Shown piece after piece: positions 16,404 to 26,273 of a stretch of 64,000 nucleotides of DNA (position 1 is the first letter of the stretch; every line of letters starts with the position of its first letter). Source of the stretch: Vibrio aphrogenes (lineage in GTDB: Bacteria > Pseudomonadota > Gammaproteobacteria > Enterobacterales > Vibrionaceae); contig NZ_AP018689.1 in the NCBI RefSeq assembly GCF_002157735.2, forward strand, positions 1,521,619 to 1,585,618. Reading direction: 5' to 3'. Both the position numbers and the translations under genes were made by a program. The notes under the pieces are model-generated. The model did no database searches and was not told the origin of the DNA. It was given only the letters and a program-made list of their open reading frames with translations.

Positions 16404-16466
16404 ATACTCGCTGGAATCTGATGAGACTAAGCGATGTATTTCATCTTTATTATTTGAAGGTTATTT

Positions 16467-17087
16467 ATGAAATCCTTACGCTTATTTGCGCTTACCCCTT
16501 TAGCTCTACTTTCCATTTCAGCCCATGCCGCAGATGTAACAGGTAAAGATTACTTTTATTTAGGTACAGGTACAGTCGGTGTGAGCACAGACCCAATCAC
16601 ATTCTCTAATGGTGCAACACTTAAACTTAACGATAGCCAGTTGACCGAAACACCCAACGTGCTGATTGGTGCCGGCCATTACTACTCAAAACACTATGCT
16701 GTTGAAGGCTACTACCGTTACTCTGGTACTGAAAATGATCAAGCAACTAATGCCAATACCATTAACGCCACCCTAGATACACATCAATTAGGTGTTTCAG
16801 CCTTAGCCACAACTGGCCCATTAGGGAATAGCCCATTTGAACTGTATGCAAAATTATCAGGCACCTATACTTATGCGAAATTAGATAGTGCTGTTGATTT
16901 AGGGCTTTCTGATGATAAAGACAGCACGCTGGGTTTAAACCTTTCCGGCGGCGTTCAATGGAATATCATGAAATCAGACTTTTTCTTCCGCGCTGAATAC
17001 GTTTACGCCCTGACTATGGGTGAGCTGTTTGATTATGATGATTACGACTATAAAGGCGTACAAATTAGCCTAGGCCGTACATTCTAA
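16467..17087 (+). CDS. Outer-membrane beta-barrel protein
   Basis: A 206-residue protein with a cleavable signal peptide (MKSLRLFALTPLALLSISAHA, cut before ADV) and alternating hydrophobic/polar strands ending in Phe after GRTF, as needed for Bam-mediated insertion. Regular aromatic residues (YYSKHYAVEGYYRYSG) fit an 8-stranded OmpA/OmpX-like barrel. No ligand or enzymatic motif is seen. GAAGG lies upstream of the ATG. Confidence 0.8.
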   Translation: MKSLRLFALTPLALLSISAHAADVTGKDYFYLGTGTVGVSTDPITFSNGATLKLNDSQLTETPNVLIGAGHYYSKHYAVEGYYRYSGTENDQATNANTINATLDTHQLGVSALATTGPLGNSPFELYAKLSGTYTYAKLDSAVDLGLSDDKDSTLGLNLSGGVQWNIMKSDFFFRAEYVYALTMGELFDYDDYDYKGVQISLGRTF

Positions 17088-17198
17088 TCCTTAACTGAAT
17101 GTGACATCTTGACGGTATGTGAAATGATTAACTGAGCGAGATTAAAAAAGCGCTTACTGCCTCATCATCAAATCAGTCAATATCCCCTTTTAAAATCA

Positions 17199-17245
17199 AA
17201 CGCGGTACGCTCTTCTATTGGTGAAACGTACCGCGTTATTATTTT
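17199..17245. terminator. Terminator between barrel gene and RND pump
   Basis: Perfect AACGCGGTACG / CGTACCGCGTT stem with a loop of about 18 bases, then TATTATTTTT on the plus side. It sits between converging genes and may end both. Confidence 0.8.
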
Positions 17246-17288
17246 TCTTAGCAGTCTAATCCCTAATGACTTAAGATTATCTTTGCTT

Positions 17289-20200
17289 TTAACCATGCCC
17301 TGGTCGTGTGGTTTTATCCTTTTCCATTTCCTGCTTCAACAAGGCTTCGATATGGCCAGGTGAATGGGTGCGTTGTGAAATCAAACGATACATTTGTGGG
17401 ATCACAAACAACGTTACTAAAGTCGCAAAACTCATTCCAAATAACACAACCGTTCCTACTGCCACCCGACTTTCATAGCCCGCCCCCGTTGAGAGCATTA
17501 ATGGTAATGATCCGGCAATCGTCGTGAACGCCGTCATTAAAATCGGCCGCAAACGTCTTGCTGAGGCATCAATAATTGCTTTTTCAAACTCAACTCCTCG
17601 GTCGCGCAATTGGTTTGCAAACTCAACGATCAAAATACCGTTTTTCGTCACCATGCCAATCAACAAGATCATGCCGATCTGGCTGTAAATATTCAGCCCT
17701 TGCCCCATCACATACAAACCAATAAAGCCGCCCAGCACCCCCATCGGCACGGTGAACATCACCACCATAGGGTTAATAAAGCTCTCAAATTGTGCCGCTA
17801 ACACTAAATAAGCCACCAAGAGTGCAAGTGCAAAAATTACCATCACGCTTGATTGGTTTTCTTTGAAATCTTTTGACTCACCAGAATAAGACACACTAAT
17901 GTCACTTGGTAGGTTATCAATCGCTTGCTGATCCAAGTAATCTAAAGCCTGACCCAAGGTATAGTTTGGTGTCAAGTTTGCACTGATGGTGATCGATTTC
18001 TGTTTATTGGTATGCGATAAGCGGTTCGCCGAAGCAATTTCTTCAATTTTGGTAACAGTATCTAAGGTGATCAGCTCTCCACCATCTGTGCGTAAATAAA
18101 TTTTGCTTAAATCCGCGGCATTGTTAAAGCTGTTTTCATCGCCTCGTAAATACACATCGTATTCTTCACCACGCTCAAGGTAGGTTGTCTCACTGCTACC
18201 ACCTAGCATCACTTCAAGCGTATCGGCAATCTCACTGACACTAATACCAAGCTCCGCCGCTCTTTGTTTATCAACAGTCACCACCAGCTCTGGTGTTTTT
18301 TCTGAGTAATCTAAATCGGTCCCGGTGATCACCCCTTCTGCTTCCGCTTGGTGTTGCAGATACTCCGCCCAAATTAATAACTCTTTATAGTCAGAGCCAC
18401 CTAACACAAACTGTATAGGGTTATCCGAACCACCACGGAAACCTGGCATCATGGCGCGAACACGCACATCAGGAATCCCCGATAAGGTTTTATTAATGAT
18501 GCCCAAGGCTTGCTTTGCGGTGACTGTGCGTTTACCCCAGTCTTCTAATACCATGATCACAAAGCCAGTTTCATCTCCCGCTCGACCACCAAATGCTGGA
18601 GCATCCACACTGAAAGACTTCAACATGCCTTTGCCTAGTAACGGAATTAATCGATTTTCCACTTCATCCATATTGGCACTCATACGATTAAAGCTTGTCG
18701 CATCAGCCCCTTTTACAAAAGCAAATAACACGCCTTTATCTTCCTGCGGTGCCAATTGAGTAGGAATGAACTGCATTAAAGCGCCACTGGCCACAATACA
18801 AACCACAATGCTAATCGGCGCAGACCAACGGAATCGAATAGCTTGGGTGACGCCTTGACGATACGCACGCTCAACCCGAGAGAACATTTGGTCAATACAC
18901 GCATTAAAGCGATTGGGTTTCACATTGGCTTTTAACAGTTTACTGCCTAATACCGGTGTTAACGTTAAGGCAATCAACGAAGAAAATAACACGGACATAG
19001 CTAATAACACTGAAAACTCGGTAAAGAGCAGGCCAACCATGCCATCCATGAAAGAGATCGGTAAGAATACCATCACCAAGACTAAAGTGGTGGCCATAAC
19101 CGCGAAGCCAACTTCTCGAGTTCCTTTATAAGCGGCCAGTAAGGGTGGCTCACCTTTTTCTAAATGGTGGAAAATGTTTTCAACCACCACAATCGCATCA
19201 TCGACCACCAAACCAATGGCTAAGATCAGTGCTAACAAAGTAATTAAGTTAACTGAAAAACCAAAATAATAAGCGGCCATAAATGCTGAAATCAGTGAAA
19301 CTGGCACCGTAACCGCAGGAATTAAGGTCGCGCGCATTTGCCCTAAGAAAATATACAACACCAATACCACCAAGCCACCAGTAATAAAGAGCGTGCTGTA
19401 TACTTCACTAATGGATTGCTCGATAAAGATCGTAGCATCGTATTCAATCTTAAGCGTGGTGCCATCAGGTAAAAACTTTTGCACATCATCTACGGCTTTG
19501 CGCACACGTTGCGCCACCTCTAATGGATTAGCATCGGTTTGGGTAATGATGCCCATACTAACGCCCACTTCCCCATCACTTTTGTACATCGAGCTTTCGT
19601 TTTTCGCCCCTAGATAAATTTGCGCAACGTCTTTGAGGTAAATCGGATGGCTATCGCGACTTTTACTGATCACTAAATATTGAAAGTCTTCTTCTGTCAG
19701 ATAATTACGCGTCGTACGTACCGTCATCGAGGTCGTATCGTTACGTACTTCACCACTGGGATTTTCAACGTTTTCACGATTCAAGGCATCGGCAATATCT
19801 GTCGTGGTAATACCCAATCCAGCCATCGCGGTAGGATCGAGCTTGACGTACATGACTTTATCTAAACCGCCACTGATATCAATCGAGCTGACCCCAGAAA
19901 TCAAGCTGAAGCGGTCGAGTAGAACACGATTGATGTAGTCGGTCAGTTGGGTGCGATCCATTTTGGTCGAGGTTAAATTGATATTAACCGCCGCTTCACC
20001 TGAACCATTGTCTTTCGATACGATAGGATCGTCCGCTTCATCGGGTAGCGAACGCTGAGCACGCGCAATCGCATCACGCACATCACTTACTCCGGTGGTC
20101 AGGTCATAGCCCAAATCAAAAGTGATGGTAATACGTGAGCTGCCATTACGTGATACTGAGGTAATATCATCCACCCCACTGATCCCTGAAAGCTGATCTT

Positions 20201-20402
20201 CCAGTACCGTGGTAATTTGGCTTTCCATGATGCTAGCCGAGGCCCCATCATAGCTGGTAGATACTGTTACCACCGGATTAGAAATATCCGGCATTTCGCG
20301 TACCGCAAGTTTAGTAAATGAGACATAACCAAAGACACAGAGCAATAAGCTCAGCACAATGGCTACTGTCGGTCGTTTTACTGACACATCAGATAACCAC
20401 AT
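17289..20402 (-). CDS. RND (HAE1) multidrug efflux permease
   Basis: A 1037-residue AcrB-family pump. Visible: N-terminal helix with SVKRPTVAIVLSLLL, the periplasmic porter region, and the transmembrane relay GLVVDDAIVVVEN (the paired Asp residues used for proton transfer). The second large periplasmic part and the C-terminal helix set (LVTLFVIPQMYRLI) follow. It exports drugs, detergents or bile salts using proton motive force, with the adaptor encoded just upstream (stop and start overlap by 1 base, TAATG) and an outer-membrane factor elsewhere. Closest named Vibrio systems are the Vex pumps; which one cannot be decided here. Confidence 0.93.
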   Translation of the reverse strand: MWLSDVSVKRPTVAIVLSLLLCVFGYVSFTKLAVREMPDISNPVVTVSTSYDGASASIMESQITTVLEDQLSGISGVDDITSVSRNGSSRITITFDLGYDLTTGVSDVRDAIARAQRSLPDEADDPIVSKDNGSGEAAVNINLTSTKMDRTQLTDYINRVLLDRFSLISGVSSIDISGGLDKVMYVKLDPTAMAGLGITTTDIADALNRENVENPSGEVRNDTTSMTVRTTRNYLTEEDFQYLVISKSRDSHPIYLKDVAQIYLGAKNESSMYKSDGEVGVSMGIITQTDANPLEVAQRVRKAVDDVQKFLPDGTTLKIEYDATIFIEQSISEVYSTLFITGGLVVLVLYIFLGQMRATLIPAVTVPVSLISAFMAAYYFGFSVNLITLLALILAIGLVVDDAIVVVENIFHHLEKGEPPLLAAYKGTREVGFAVMATTLVLVMVFLPISFMDGMVGLLFTEFSVLLAMSVLFSSLIALTLTPVLGSKLLKANVKPNRFNACIDQMFSRVERAYRQGVTQAIRFRWSAPISIVVCIVASGALMQFIPTQLAPQEDKGVLFAFVKGADATSFNRMSANMDEVENRLIPLLGKGMLKSFSVDAPAFGGRAGDETGFVIMVLEDWGKRTVTAKQALGIINKTLSGIPDVRVRAMMPGFRGGSDNPIQFVLGGSDYKELLIWAEYLQHQAEAEGVITGTDLDYSEKTPELVVTVDKQRAAELGISVSEIADTLEVMLGGSSETTYLERGEEYDVYLRGDENSFNNAADLSKIYLRTDGGELITLDTVTKIEEIASANRLSHTNKQKSITISANLTPNYTLGQALDYLDQQAIDNLPSDISVSYSGESKDFKENQSSVMVIFALALLVAYLVLAAQFESFINPMVVMFTVPMGVLGGFIGLYVMGQGLNIYSQIGMILLIGMVTKNGILIVEFANQLRDRGVEFEKAIIDASARRLRPILMTAFTTIAGSLPLMLSTGAGYESRVAVGTVVLFGMSFATLVTLFVIPQMYRLISQRTHSPGHIEALLKQEMEKDKTTRPGHG

Positions 20403-21463
20403 TATTGTGCTCCTTTACGGTCTGATGTTGGCAAATTTACAGGGGTTTCTTCCACCACCTGAACAGCCAAACCATCGCGCATATTGACCAAACCTTTCGT
20501 GACAATCTTCTGACCGATCGCTAAACCCGACTCTACGACGATCTGATCTTCAATCCTTGCGCCCAAGGTGATTTCTGTACGTGTCACTTTGTTATTCTCA
20601 ATCACATAAACAAAACGCTTAGTGCCTGAATATTCTAAAGCTTGCACCGGAATAATGGGTTTATGGATTTTGGGGAAGCTCAATGTCGCCGACATCAGCA
20701 TACCGGGCTTTAACTTATGATCTGGGTTAGGTATATCCACTCGCACAGGTACGCTCAACGTCGCCTCATTCACACGCGTATTAATATGAGTAACCGTACC
20801 GGGAAAATTCGTTCCTACCCAAGCTCGGCTTTGAGTCTCAACTTCCATCCCCAGTGAAATTTCCGATAAATACTTTTCTGGTACTTGTAGATCCAAACGC
20901 ATTCTATTGAGGTTATCTAAAGTAAACAGCTCTTCACTGGTGGTAACCGTTTTTCCTCGGCTGAAATCGATAAATCCAATCGTGCCAGAAAAAGGAGCAT
21001 TAATATTAAGATAAGAAAGGTCGGCCAATGCGGCATCCAAACGAGCTTGAGCAATATCTACACTGGCGCGCTGTGCATCCAATTCGGTCTGAGTGATCGC
21101 ATTACGCTTCACTAACTTTGCGTATTCACGTTCTTTACGTTTTTCATCATTTAAATACGCTCGAGCTTCATTTAATGTTGCGTAAGCTTTTTGAGTATCC
21201 AATATTAATAGCGGTTGATTGATTTTCACTTCTTGATTGGATTGCACCAAAATTTTATCAACCTTGCCGGCGACTTCAGGCCGAATCACCACAGACTCTT
21301 GTGCCGTCAGCTTAGCGACTAAGGTTAAGGTTTGTTGAACATCATGCTGCTCGACAACTTGTGCCCCAACAGAAATCGCGGGGGTGTTTGCATAAGACGA
21401 TTGGGAAGAAAAAGTTAAAAGAGAAAACGCTATCCCCACCGTCAGAAACGATTTTTTATTCAT
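20402..21463 (-). CDS. RND periplasmic adaptor (membrane fusion protein)
   Basis: A 353-residue MexA/AcrA-type adaptor: signal-like N-terminus (MNKKSFLTVGIAFSLLTF, no lipobox Cys, so probably cleaved or anchored), a biotinyl-lipoyl half (VRPEVAGKVDKILVQSNQEV), an alpha-hairpin (about 95-150), the second lipoyl half (NINAPFSGTIGFIDFSRG), and a beta-barrel and MP domain. It links the permease to a TolC-like channel. It is first gene of the two-gene operon with the permease, and no local regulator gene is adjacent. Confidence 0.92.
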   Translation of the reverse strand: MNKKSFLTVGIAFSLLTFSSQSSYANTPAISVGAQVVEQHDVQQTLTLVAKLTAQESVVIRPEVAGKVDKILVQSNQEVKINQPLLILDTQKAYATLNEARAYLNDEKRKEREYAKLVKRNAITQTELDAQRASVDIAQARLDAALADLSYLNINAPFSGTIGFIDFSRGKTVTTSEELFTLDNLNRMRLDLQVPEKYLSEISLGMEVETQSRAWVGTNFPGTVTHINTRVNEATLSVPVRVDIPNPDHKLKPGMLMSATLSFPKIHKPIIPVQALEYSGTKRFVYVIENNKVTRTEITLGARIEDQIVVESGLAIGQKIVTKGLVNMRDGLAVQVVEETPVNLPTSDRKGAQ

Positions 21464-21668
21464 ATCTGAATTCCATCTACCTATATAGGATTATTCTAAC
21501 AGCAGATAATCTTAATGAGCGTAAAGCAATGTAAATAAAGTTAAATAAGCCTTCATTGTGATCATGGCGATTTATTATTCAAAACAAGCTTAATTGCTTA
21601 ATAAATTGGCATAAAAACGCAGAAGAGTTCGAAAAGTCAACACTCAATCAATTATTTAAAAAAAAATC

Positions 21669-21703
21669 TTTACAGCTTAAAAGAGTTTGCTATTATGCGC
21701 CCC
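21669..21703 (+). promoter_or_regulatory. Promoter of the tRNA-Tyr array
   Basis: -35 TTTACA (21669-21674), 16-base spacer, -10 TATTAT (21691-21696), then GCGCCCC. A GC-rich discriminator after the -10 box is typical of stringently controlled stable-RNA promoters. The first mature tRNA starts at 21712. Confidence 0.75.
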
Positions 21704-21711
21704 ACACTTGT

Positions 21712-21796
<85 letters not shown>

Positions 21797-21895
21797 TTTT
21801 TTCTATTATTTGACTGTCTGTTTTCATTCAATCATGTAATAACGTTCTAGAAGTGAATTAGCCATTCATTTTGATGATGAACAAAAACAATTTGT

Positions 21896-21980
<85 letters not shown>

Positions 21981-22079
21981 TTCTTTCTATTATTTGACTG
22001 TTTGTTTTCATTCAATCGAGTAATAACGTTCTAGAAGTGAATTAGCCATTCATTTTGATGATGAACAAAAACAATTTGT

Positions 22080-22164
<85 letters not shown>

Positions 22165-22263
22165 TTCTTTCTATTATTTGACTGTCTGTTTTCATTCAAT
22201 CAAGTAATAATGTTCTAGAAGTGAATTAGCCATTCATTTTAATGATGAACAAACACAATTTGT

Positions 22264-22348
<85 letters not shown>

Positions 22349-22447
22349 TTTTTTCTATTATTTGACTGTCTGTTTTCATTCAATCAAGTAATAACGTTCT
22401 AGAAGTGAATTAGCCATTCGTTTTGATGATGAACAAACACAATTTGT

Positions 22448-22532
<85 letters not shown>

Positions 22533-22538
22533 TTCTTC

Positions 22539-22570
22539 AAAGCCCGCTCAATTAGAGCGGGCTTTTTTGT
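22539..22570 (+). terminator. Terminator of the tRNA-Tyr array
   Basis: AAAGCCCGCTC / GAGCGGGCTTT stem with AATTA loop and TTTTTT tail, 7 bases after the last tRNA. Confidence 0.92.
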
Positions 22571-23007
22571 ACCGGTTTTTTGTATTGAAAACTTGCCTTG
22601 CTTCACAAAACCACAACATACAAACTCAATCAAAATAAACAAAATGAAGATTAATTGTATACAACTTATAGAAATCTTCTTTTGCACCAATATCTAACGA
22701 ACCTTGCACCAAAACTTATCACTTCTTTTAAATTACAATAAGTTAGAAATAACAACTCTTTGAATATTCTCTAGATTCACGTCACAAAAAAGCTGGCACA
22801 TTTGTTGCGTGTTAGACCTAGCTTGCAGAAATTAACACCACTAATTTACAAAAGGAATTGTATTCAATATTGTTGCATTAATGTTAATGCACGCCTATAC
22901 ATAAATGAATGCAGAAAAAAATAACATCAATAACTGCAAATTTTTACTTAGGATGGCAATCCCATACTGCCTAAAAATTTAGTGGAATAGACACATAAGG
23001 AAATGTC
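22571..23007. other. Upstream region of the NCS2 permease gene
   Basis: About 440 AT-rich bases without a credible gene. The permease promoter should lie here. A purine riboswitch was considered, but I cannot identify the conserved core. AAGGAAATGTC gives the ribosome site at the 3' end. Confidence 0.4.
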
Positions 23008-24531
23008 ATGAAGCTTTTATATACGCTGAATCAACGCCCACCTATTGGTACTACCCTACTATTGGCCTTGCAACACATGTTGGCATCCATTGGCGGTATT
23101 GTCGCCGTACCATTGATCGTTGGTGCTTCTGTAGGTCTACCCGCAGAAGAAATCGCAAACTTAATTAACGCTGCTTTATTGGTTGGCGGTATTGCTACCA
23201 TCATTCAATGTGTAGGCTTAGGCCCCGTTGGTATTCGCTTACCTGTGGTCATGGGTTCTAGCTTCGCTTTTCTCGGTGTCGCGATTGGTATAGGAAAAGC
23301 CGATGGCATGAGTGGCATTATGGGAGCGGCCTTTGTTGGTTCGTTTCTGGTGATCCTCGCCAGCTTTTTCATGGATCAAATTAAAAAGCTTTTTCCCGAT
23401 GTCGTCAGTGGCGTTGTCATCACCTTAATCGGTTTGACCATTTTACCGGTTGCTATGAACTGGATCGGTGATGCACCTAAAGGCAGTGCGGAATTTGCAA
23501 CCTTACCTAAACTGTTTCTTGCGCTCATCTCACTCGGTATTGTTATTTTAGTCTCAGTGTATTGCAAAGGTGTCATTGCGGCCTCTGCCATTGTGATTGG
23601 ACTGGTCGGTGGTTACATTGTGGCTCTTAGCATGGGCATGGTAAACCTAGAGCAAGTTACACAAGCTTCTTGGGTCGGCAGCCCAACCCCTCTCAAATAT
23701 GGTATGACCTTTTCTTGGGGCGCTATCTTAAGTATGAGCTTGGCATATATCATTGTGGTGGCCGAAGCGACGGGTGACTTTATGGCGCTAGGTGCAAACT
23801 GTCAAAAAGACGTCTCAGGTAAAGATCTAAAACGTGGCGTATTAGGCGATGGCCTCGGCAGTACTTTAGCCTCTTTAATGACAGCCATGCCTCTTGCTTC
23901 ATTTAGCCAGAATGTGGGCATTGTTGGAATCACTGGTGTCGCTAGCCGTTATGTGGTTGCGGGAACTGGTGGACTATTAATCATTGGCGGTCTATTTCCA
24001 AAACTGGCTGCGATTGCCGTCACCATCCCTAAACCCGTTTTAGGCGGCGTTGGCTTTATTATGTTTGGCATGATCGCCTATGCAGGTATTCGCATGTTGA
24101 TTAAAGCGGCAGATACAAAACGTAATGCGCTCATTATTTGTGTCAGCCTTGCCGCAGGCCTTGCTGTCACCGTTGAGCCACGCTTAATTCAACACTTACC
24201 ACATGCGCTAGCGGAGTTCTTCCACTCAGGGATCACCACAGGAACCTTAGTAGCGATTGTTTTACACCAAGTATTACCGCAAAACCGTAAAGAAGAAATC
24301 GCGGTTAAAAAACAAGAAGTGGTTGAAATGGCCAAAGATGAAGAATGCCATTCACCTGCCTTTAAGGTCATGGAATCAAAAGCTACGATATCTAAAGCGA
24401 TTGCGACCATTGCAGCAGAACGTGAAGCGGTAAGAAACCAAACCTTATTAGAAGCGCAATATGAAGAGGAACTCAATGACAAACAGTCTTGCTCAGATAG
24501 CCAATTAACTCATAGTACTGTCATGAAATAA
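23008..24531 (+). CDS. NCS2-family purine permease (xanthine/urate type)
   Basis: A 507-residue nucleobase:cation symporter-2 protein with about 14 membrane segments up to residue 430. The family motifs are VAEATGDFMALG (with the substrate-site Glu) and SQNVGIVGITGVASR (the Q/N-H motif loop). A hydrophilic, charged tail of about 75 residues (KKQEVVEMAKDEE...) is longer than in E. coli XanQ/UacT. It should import xanthine, urate or a related oxidised purine with a cation. The next gene is an 8-oxoguanine deaminase, which suggests oxidised guanine as a related substrate. Confidence 0.9.
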   Translation: MKLLYTLNQRPPIGTTLLLALQHMLASIGGIVAVPLIVGASVGLPAEEIANLINAALLVGGIATIIQCVGLGPVGIRLPVVMGSSFAFLGVAIGIGKADGMSGIMGAAFVGSFLVILASFFMDQIKKLFPDVVSGVVITLIGLTILPVAMNWIGDAPKGSAEFATLPKLFLALISLGIVILVSVYCKGVIAASAIVIGLVGGYIVALSMGMVNLEQVTQASWVGSPTPLKYGMTFSWGAILSMSLAYIIVVAEATGDFMALGANCQKDVSGKDLKRGVLGDGLGSTLASLMTAMPLASFSQNVGIVGITGVASRYVVAGTGGLLIIGGLFPKLAAIAVTIPKPVLGGVGFIMFGMIAYAGIRMLIKAADTKRNALIICVSLAAGLAVTVEPRLIQHLPHALAEFFHSGITTGTLVAIVLHQVLPQNRKEEIAVKKQEVVEMAKDEECHSPAFKVMESKATISKAIATIAAEREAVRNQTLLEAQYEEELNDKQSCSDSQLTHSTVMK

Positions 24532-24548
24532 TGACGTAATACTTCCTG

Positions 24549-24580
24549 CAAAAGTCGACCCGTTCGGCTTTTGCTTTTTT
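24549..24580 (+). terminator. Terminator after the permease gene
   Basis: AAAAGTCGA / TCGGCTTTT stem with CCCGT loop, then GCTTTTTT. It would partly separate the permease from the deaminase gene. Confidence 0.75.
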
Positions 24581-24645
24581 ACACGCTCAATCATAAATAA
24601 GACCTTCTCCCCTGAAATGGTTGCGAAGGCTAAGGACAATTATGA

Positions 24646-26058
24646 ATGTTACATCAAGTGAATAACCCAACCAGCAATACCCCAACTAGTAACGCCCCAA
24701 CCACTTGGATTAAAAACCCGCTAGCGATTTATAGCGGTAGCGAAAAAGATGCAAGAGGTGGCCTGGTGGTTCAAGGCAACCTTATCATCGAATTAGTCGC
24801 CTTAAACGCAGAACCCATTCATCGCATCGACAATGTGGTCGAAGCCAAAAATCACGTTGTTACACCTGGCTTAATTAACGCTCATCACCATTTTTATCAA
24901 ACTTTAACTCGGGCTTACCCTGAGGCGCTCGATAAAGAACTCTTTCATTGGTTAACAACGCTTTATCCAGTCTGGGCTGGGTTAGATGAAGAAATGCACG
25001 CCTTATCCACTGAGGTTGCTTTAGTGGAAATGATGATGTCAGGATGCACCACAGCATCTGATCACCATTATCTCATTCCTGTGGGATTAGAACATGCCAT
25101 TGATATTCAAGTTGAGGTCGCAAAAAATTTAGGGGTTCGCGCCATTCTGACTCGCGGTTCAATGAGCTTAGGAGAAGACGACGGCGGCTTACCTCCTCGC
25201 CATACGATTCAAAGCGAACAAACTATCCTTGATGATAGCCTGCGCTTGATCCATCAATATCACCAGCGAGAAGCCGGTGCGATGACTCAAATTGCCCTTG
25301 CACCCTGCTCTCCTTTTTCGGTGACTAGCGATTTAATGAAAGAGACGTCACGTATTGCGCATCAAGAAAATGTCATGATGCATACCCACTTATGTGAAAC
25401 CATGGATGAAGAAGCCTTCTGTCTCAAACGCTTTGGTCTTCGCCCTGTCGATTATCTCGAAAATGTAGGCTGGCTGAACGATAAAACATGGCTTGCTCAT
25501 GGCATTCATTTTAATGATGAAGAGATCAAACGCTTAGGTCAGGCAGGTGTAGGGATAAGTCACTGCCCAACCTCAAATATGATGTTGGCATCTGGTATTT
25601 GTCGTAATAACGAACTGGAAGCTGCGGGAGTGAAAGTTGGCCTTGGGGTTGATGGCTCTGCCTCTAATGATGGTTCCAATATGATAGCTGAAGTTCGCAT
25701 GGCGATGTATTTACAACGATTACGCTACGGCTCGGCCAATGTCTCTCATCTGGATGCGCTACGTTGGGCAACTCAAGGCTCTGCCGCCGCAATGGGTCGT
25801 CACGATATCGGCAGCTTAGCGGTCGGCCAGCAAGCCGATATTGCCATGTTCAGTTTAGATGAAATCCGCTTTTCAGGTTCTCATGATCCTCTGGCCGCTT
25901 TAATTATGTGTGGCGCGCAACAAGCCGACCGCGTGATGATCAACGGTGAATGGCGAGTCCATGATGGTTATGTCATTGGGCTTGATCTTGAGGCTCTATT
26001 GATTCAACACCGACAAGCAGCCAAACGATTAGCCAACAAGGCCCTCAAGTTACGTTAA
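24646..26058 (+). CDS. 8-oxoguanine deaminase (amidohydrolase family)
   Basis: A 470-residue amidohydrolase-superfamily enzyme of the AtzB/TrzN-like group. Metal ligands are visible: HHHF after GLINA (residues about 79-83), MHTHLCET (about 245), the later GIHF and the Asp in GVDGSASNDGSN. The latter and AHGIHFND match the 8-oxoguanine deaminase group, which turns 8-oxoguanine into urate plus ammonia. It starts with a Thr/Asn-rich extension. The preceding permease supports a purine salvage or breakdown role. Alternative: guanine deaminase or an s-triazine-like hydrolase. Confidence 0.82.
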   Translation: MLHQVNNPTSNTPTSNAPTTWIKNPLAIYSGSEKDARGGLVVQGNLIIELVALNAEPIHRIDNVVEAKNHVVTPGLINAHHHFYQTLTRAYPEALDKELFHWLTTLYPVWAGLDEEMHALSTEVALVEMMMSGCTTASDHHYLIPVGLEHAIDIQVEVAKNLGVRAILTRGSMSLGEDDGGLPPRHTIQSEQTILDDSLRLIHQYHQREAGAMTQIALAPCSPFSVTSDLMKETSRIAHQENVMMHTHLCETMDEEAFCLKRFGLRPVDYLENVGWLNDKTWLAHGIHFNDEEIKRLGQAGVGISHCPTSNMMLASGICRNNELEAAGVKVGLGVDGSASNDGSNMIAEVRMAMYLQRLRYGSANVSHLDALRWATQGSAAAMGRHDIGSLAVGQQADIAMFSLDEIRFSGSHDPLAALIMCGAQQADRVMINGEWRVHDGYVIGLDLEALLIQHRQAAKRLANKALKLR

Positions 26059-26109
26059 GACCCTCTGCCCTACCAATCAAATAAACTCAATTAACATAAT
26101 AACTTAACA

Positions 26110-26150
26110 CCCCCTGAACACTTGATTATAAAGTATTCAGGGGCGTTTTA
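26110..26150 (+). terminator. Terminator after 8-oxoguanine deaminase
   Basis: CCCCTGAACACTT / AAGTATTCAGGGG stem (one mismatch), loop GATTATA, then CGTTTTATC. Confidence 0.85.
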
Positions 26151-26196
26151 TCTCTATCACACTATTTTGACTGAACAAGCCTATACACGCAGGAAG

Positions 26197-26210
26197 TTGC
26201 ACTAGATCAA
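26197..26210. promoter_or_regulatory. FNR-like operator upstream of the Dcu transporter
   Basis: TTGCACTAGATCAA matches the FNR consensus TTGATNNNNATCAA at 9 of 10 positions and lies 64 bases upstream of the carrier gene. FNR activation under oxygen limitation would suit a fumarate/succinate exchanger. CRP is an alternative, since the motif is partly shared. Confidence 0.5.
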
Positions 26211-26273
26211 CATGTTAAGTAGTCGTCAATGCTAGCTTCTTTCTCAGTTTATAACTCTTTAGAGGTAGTTAGT

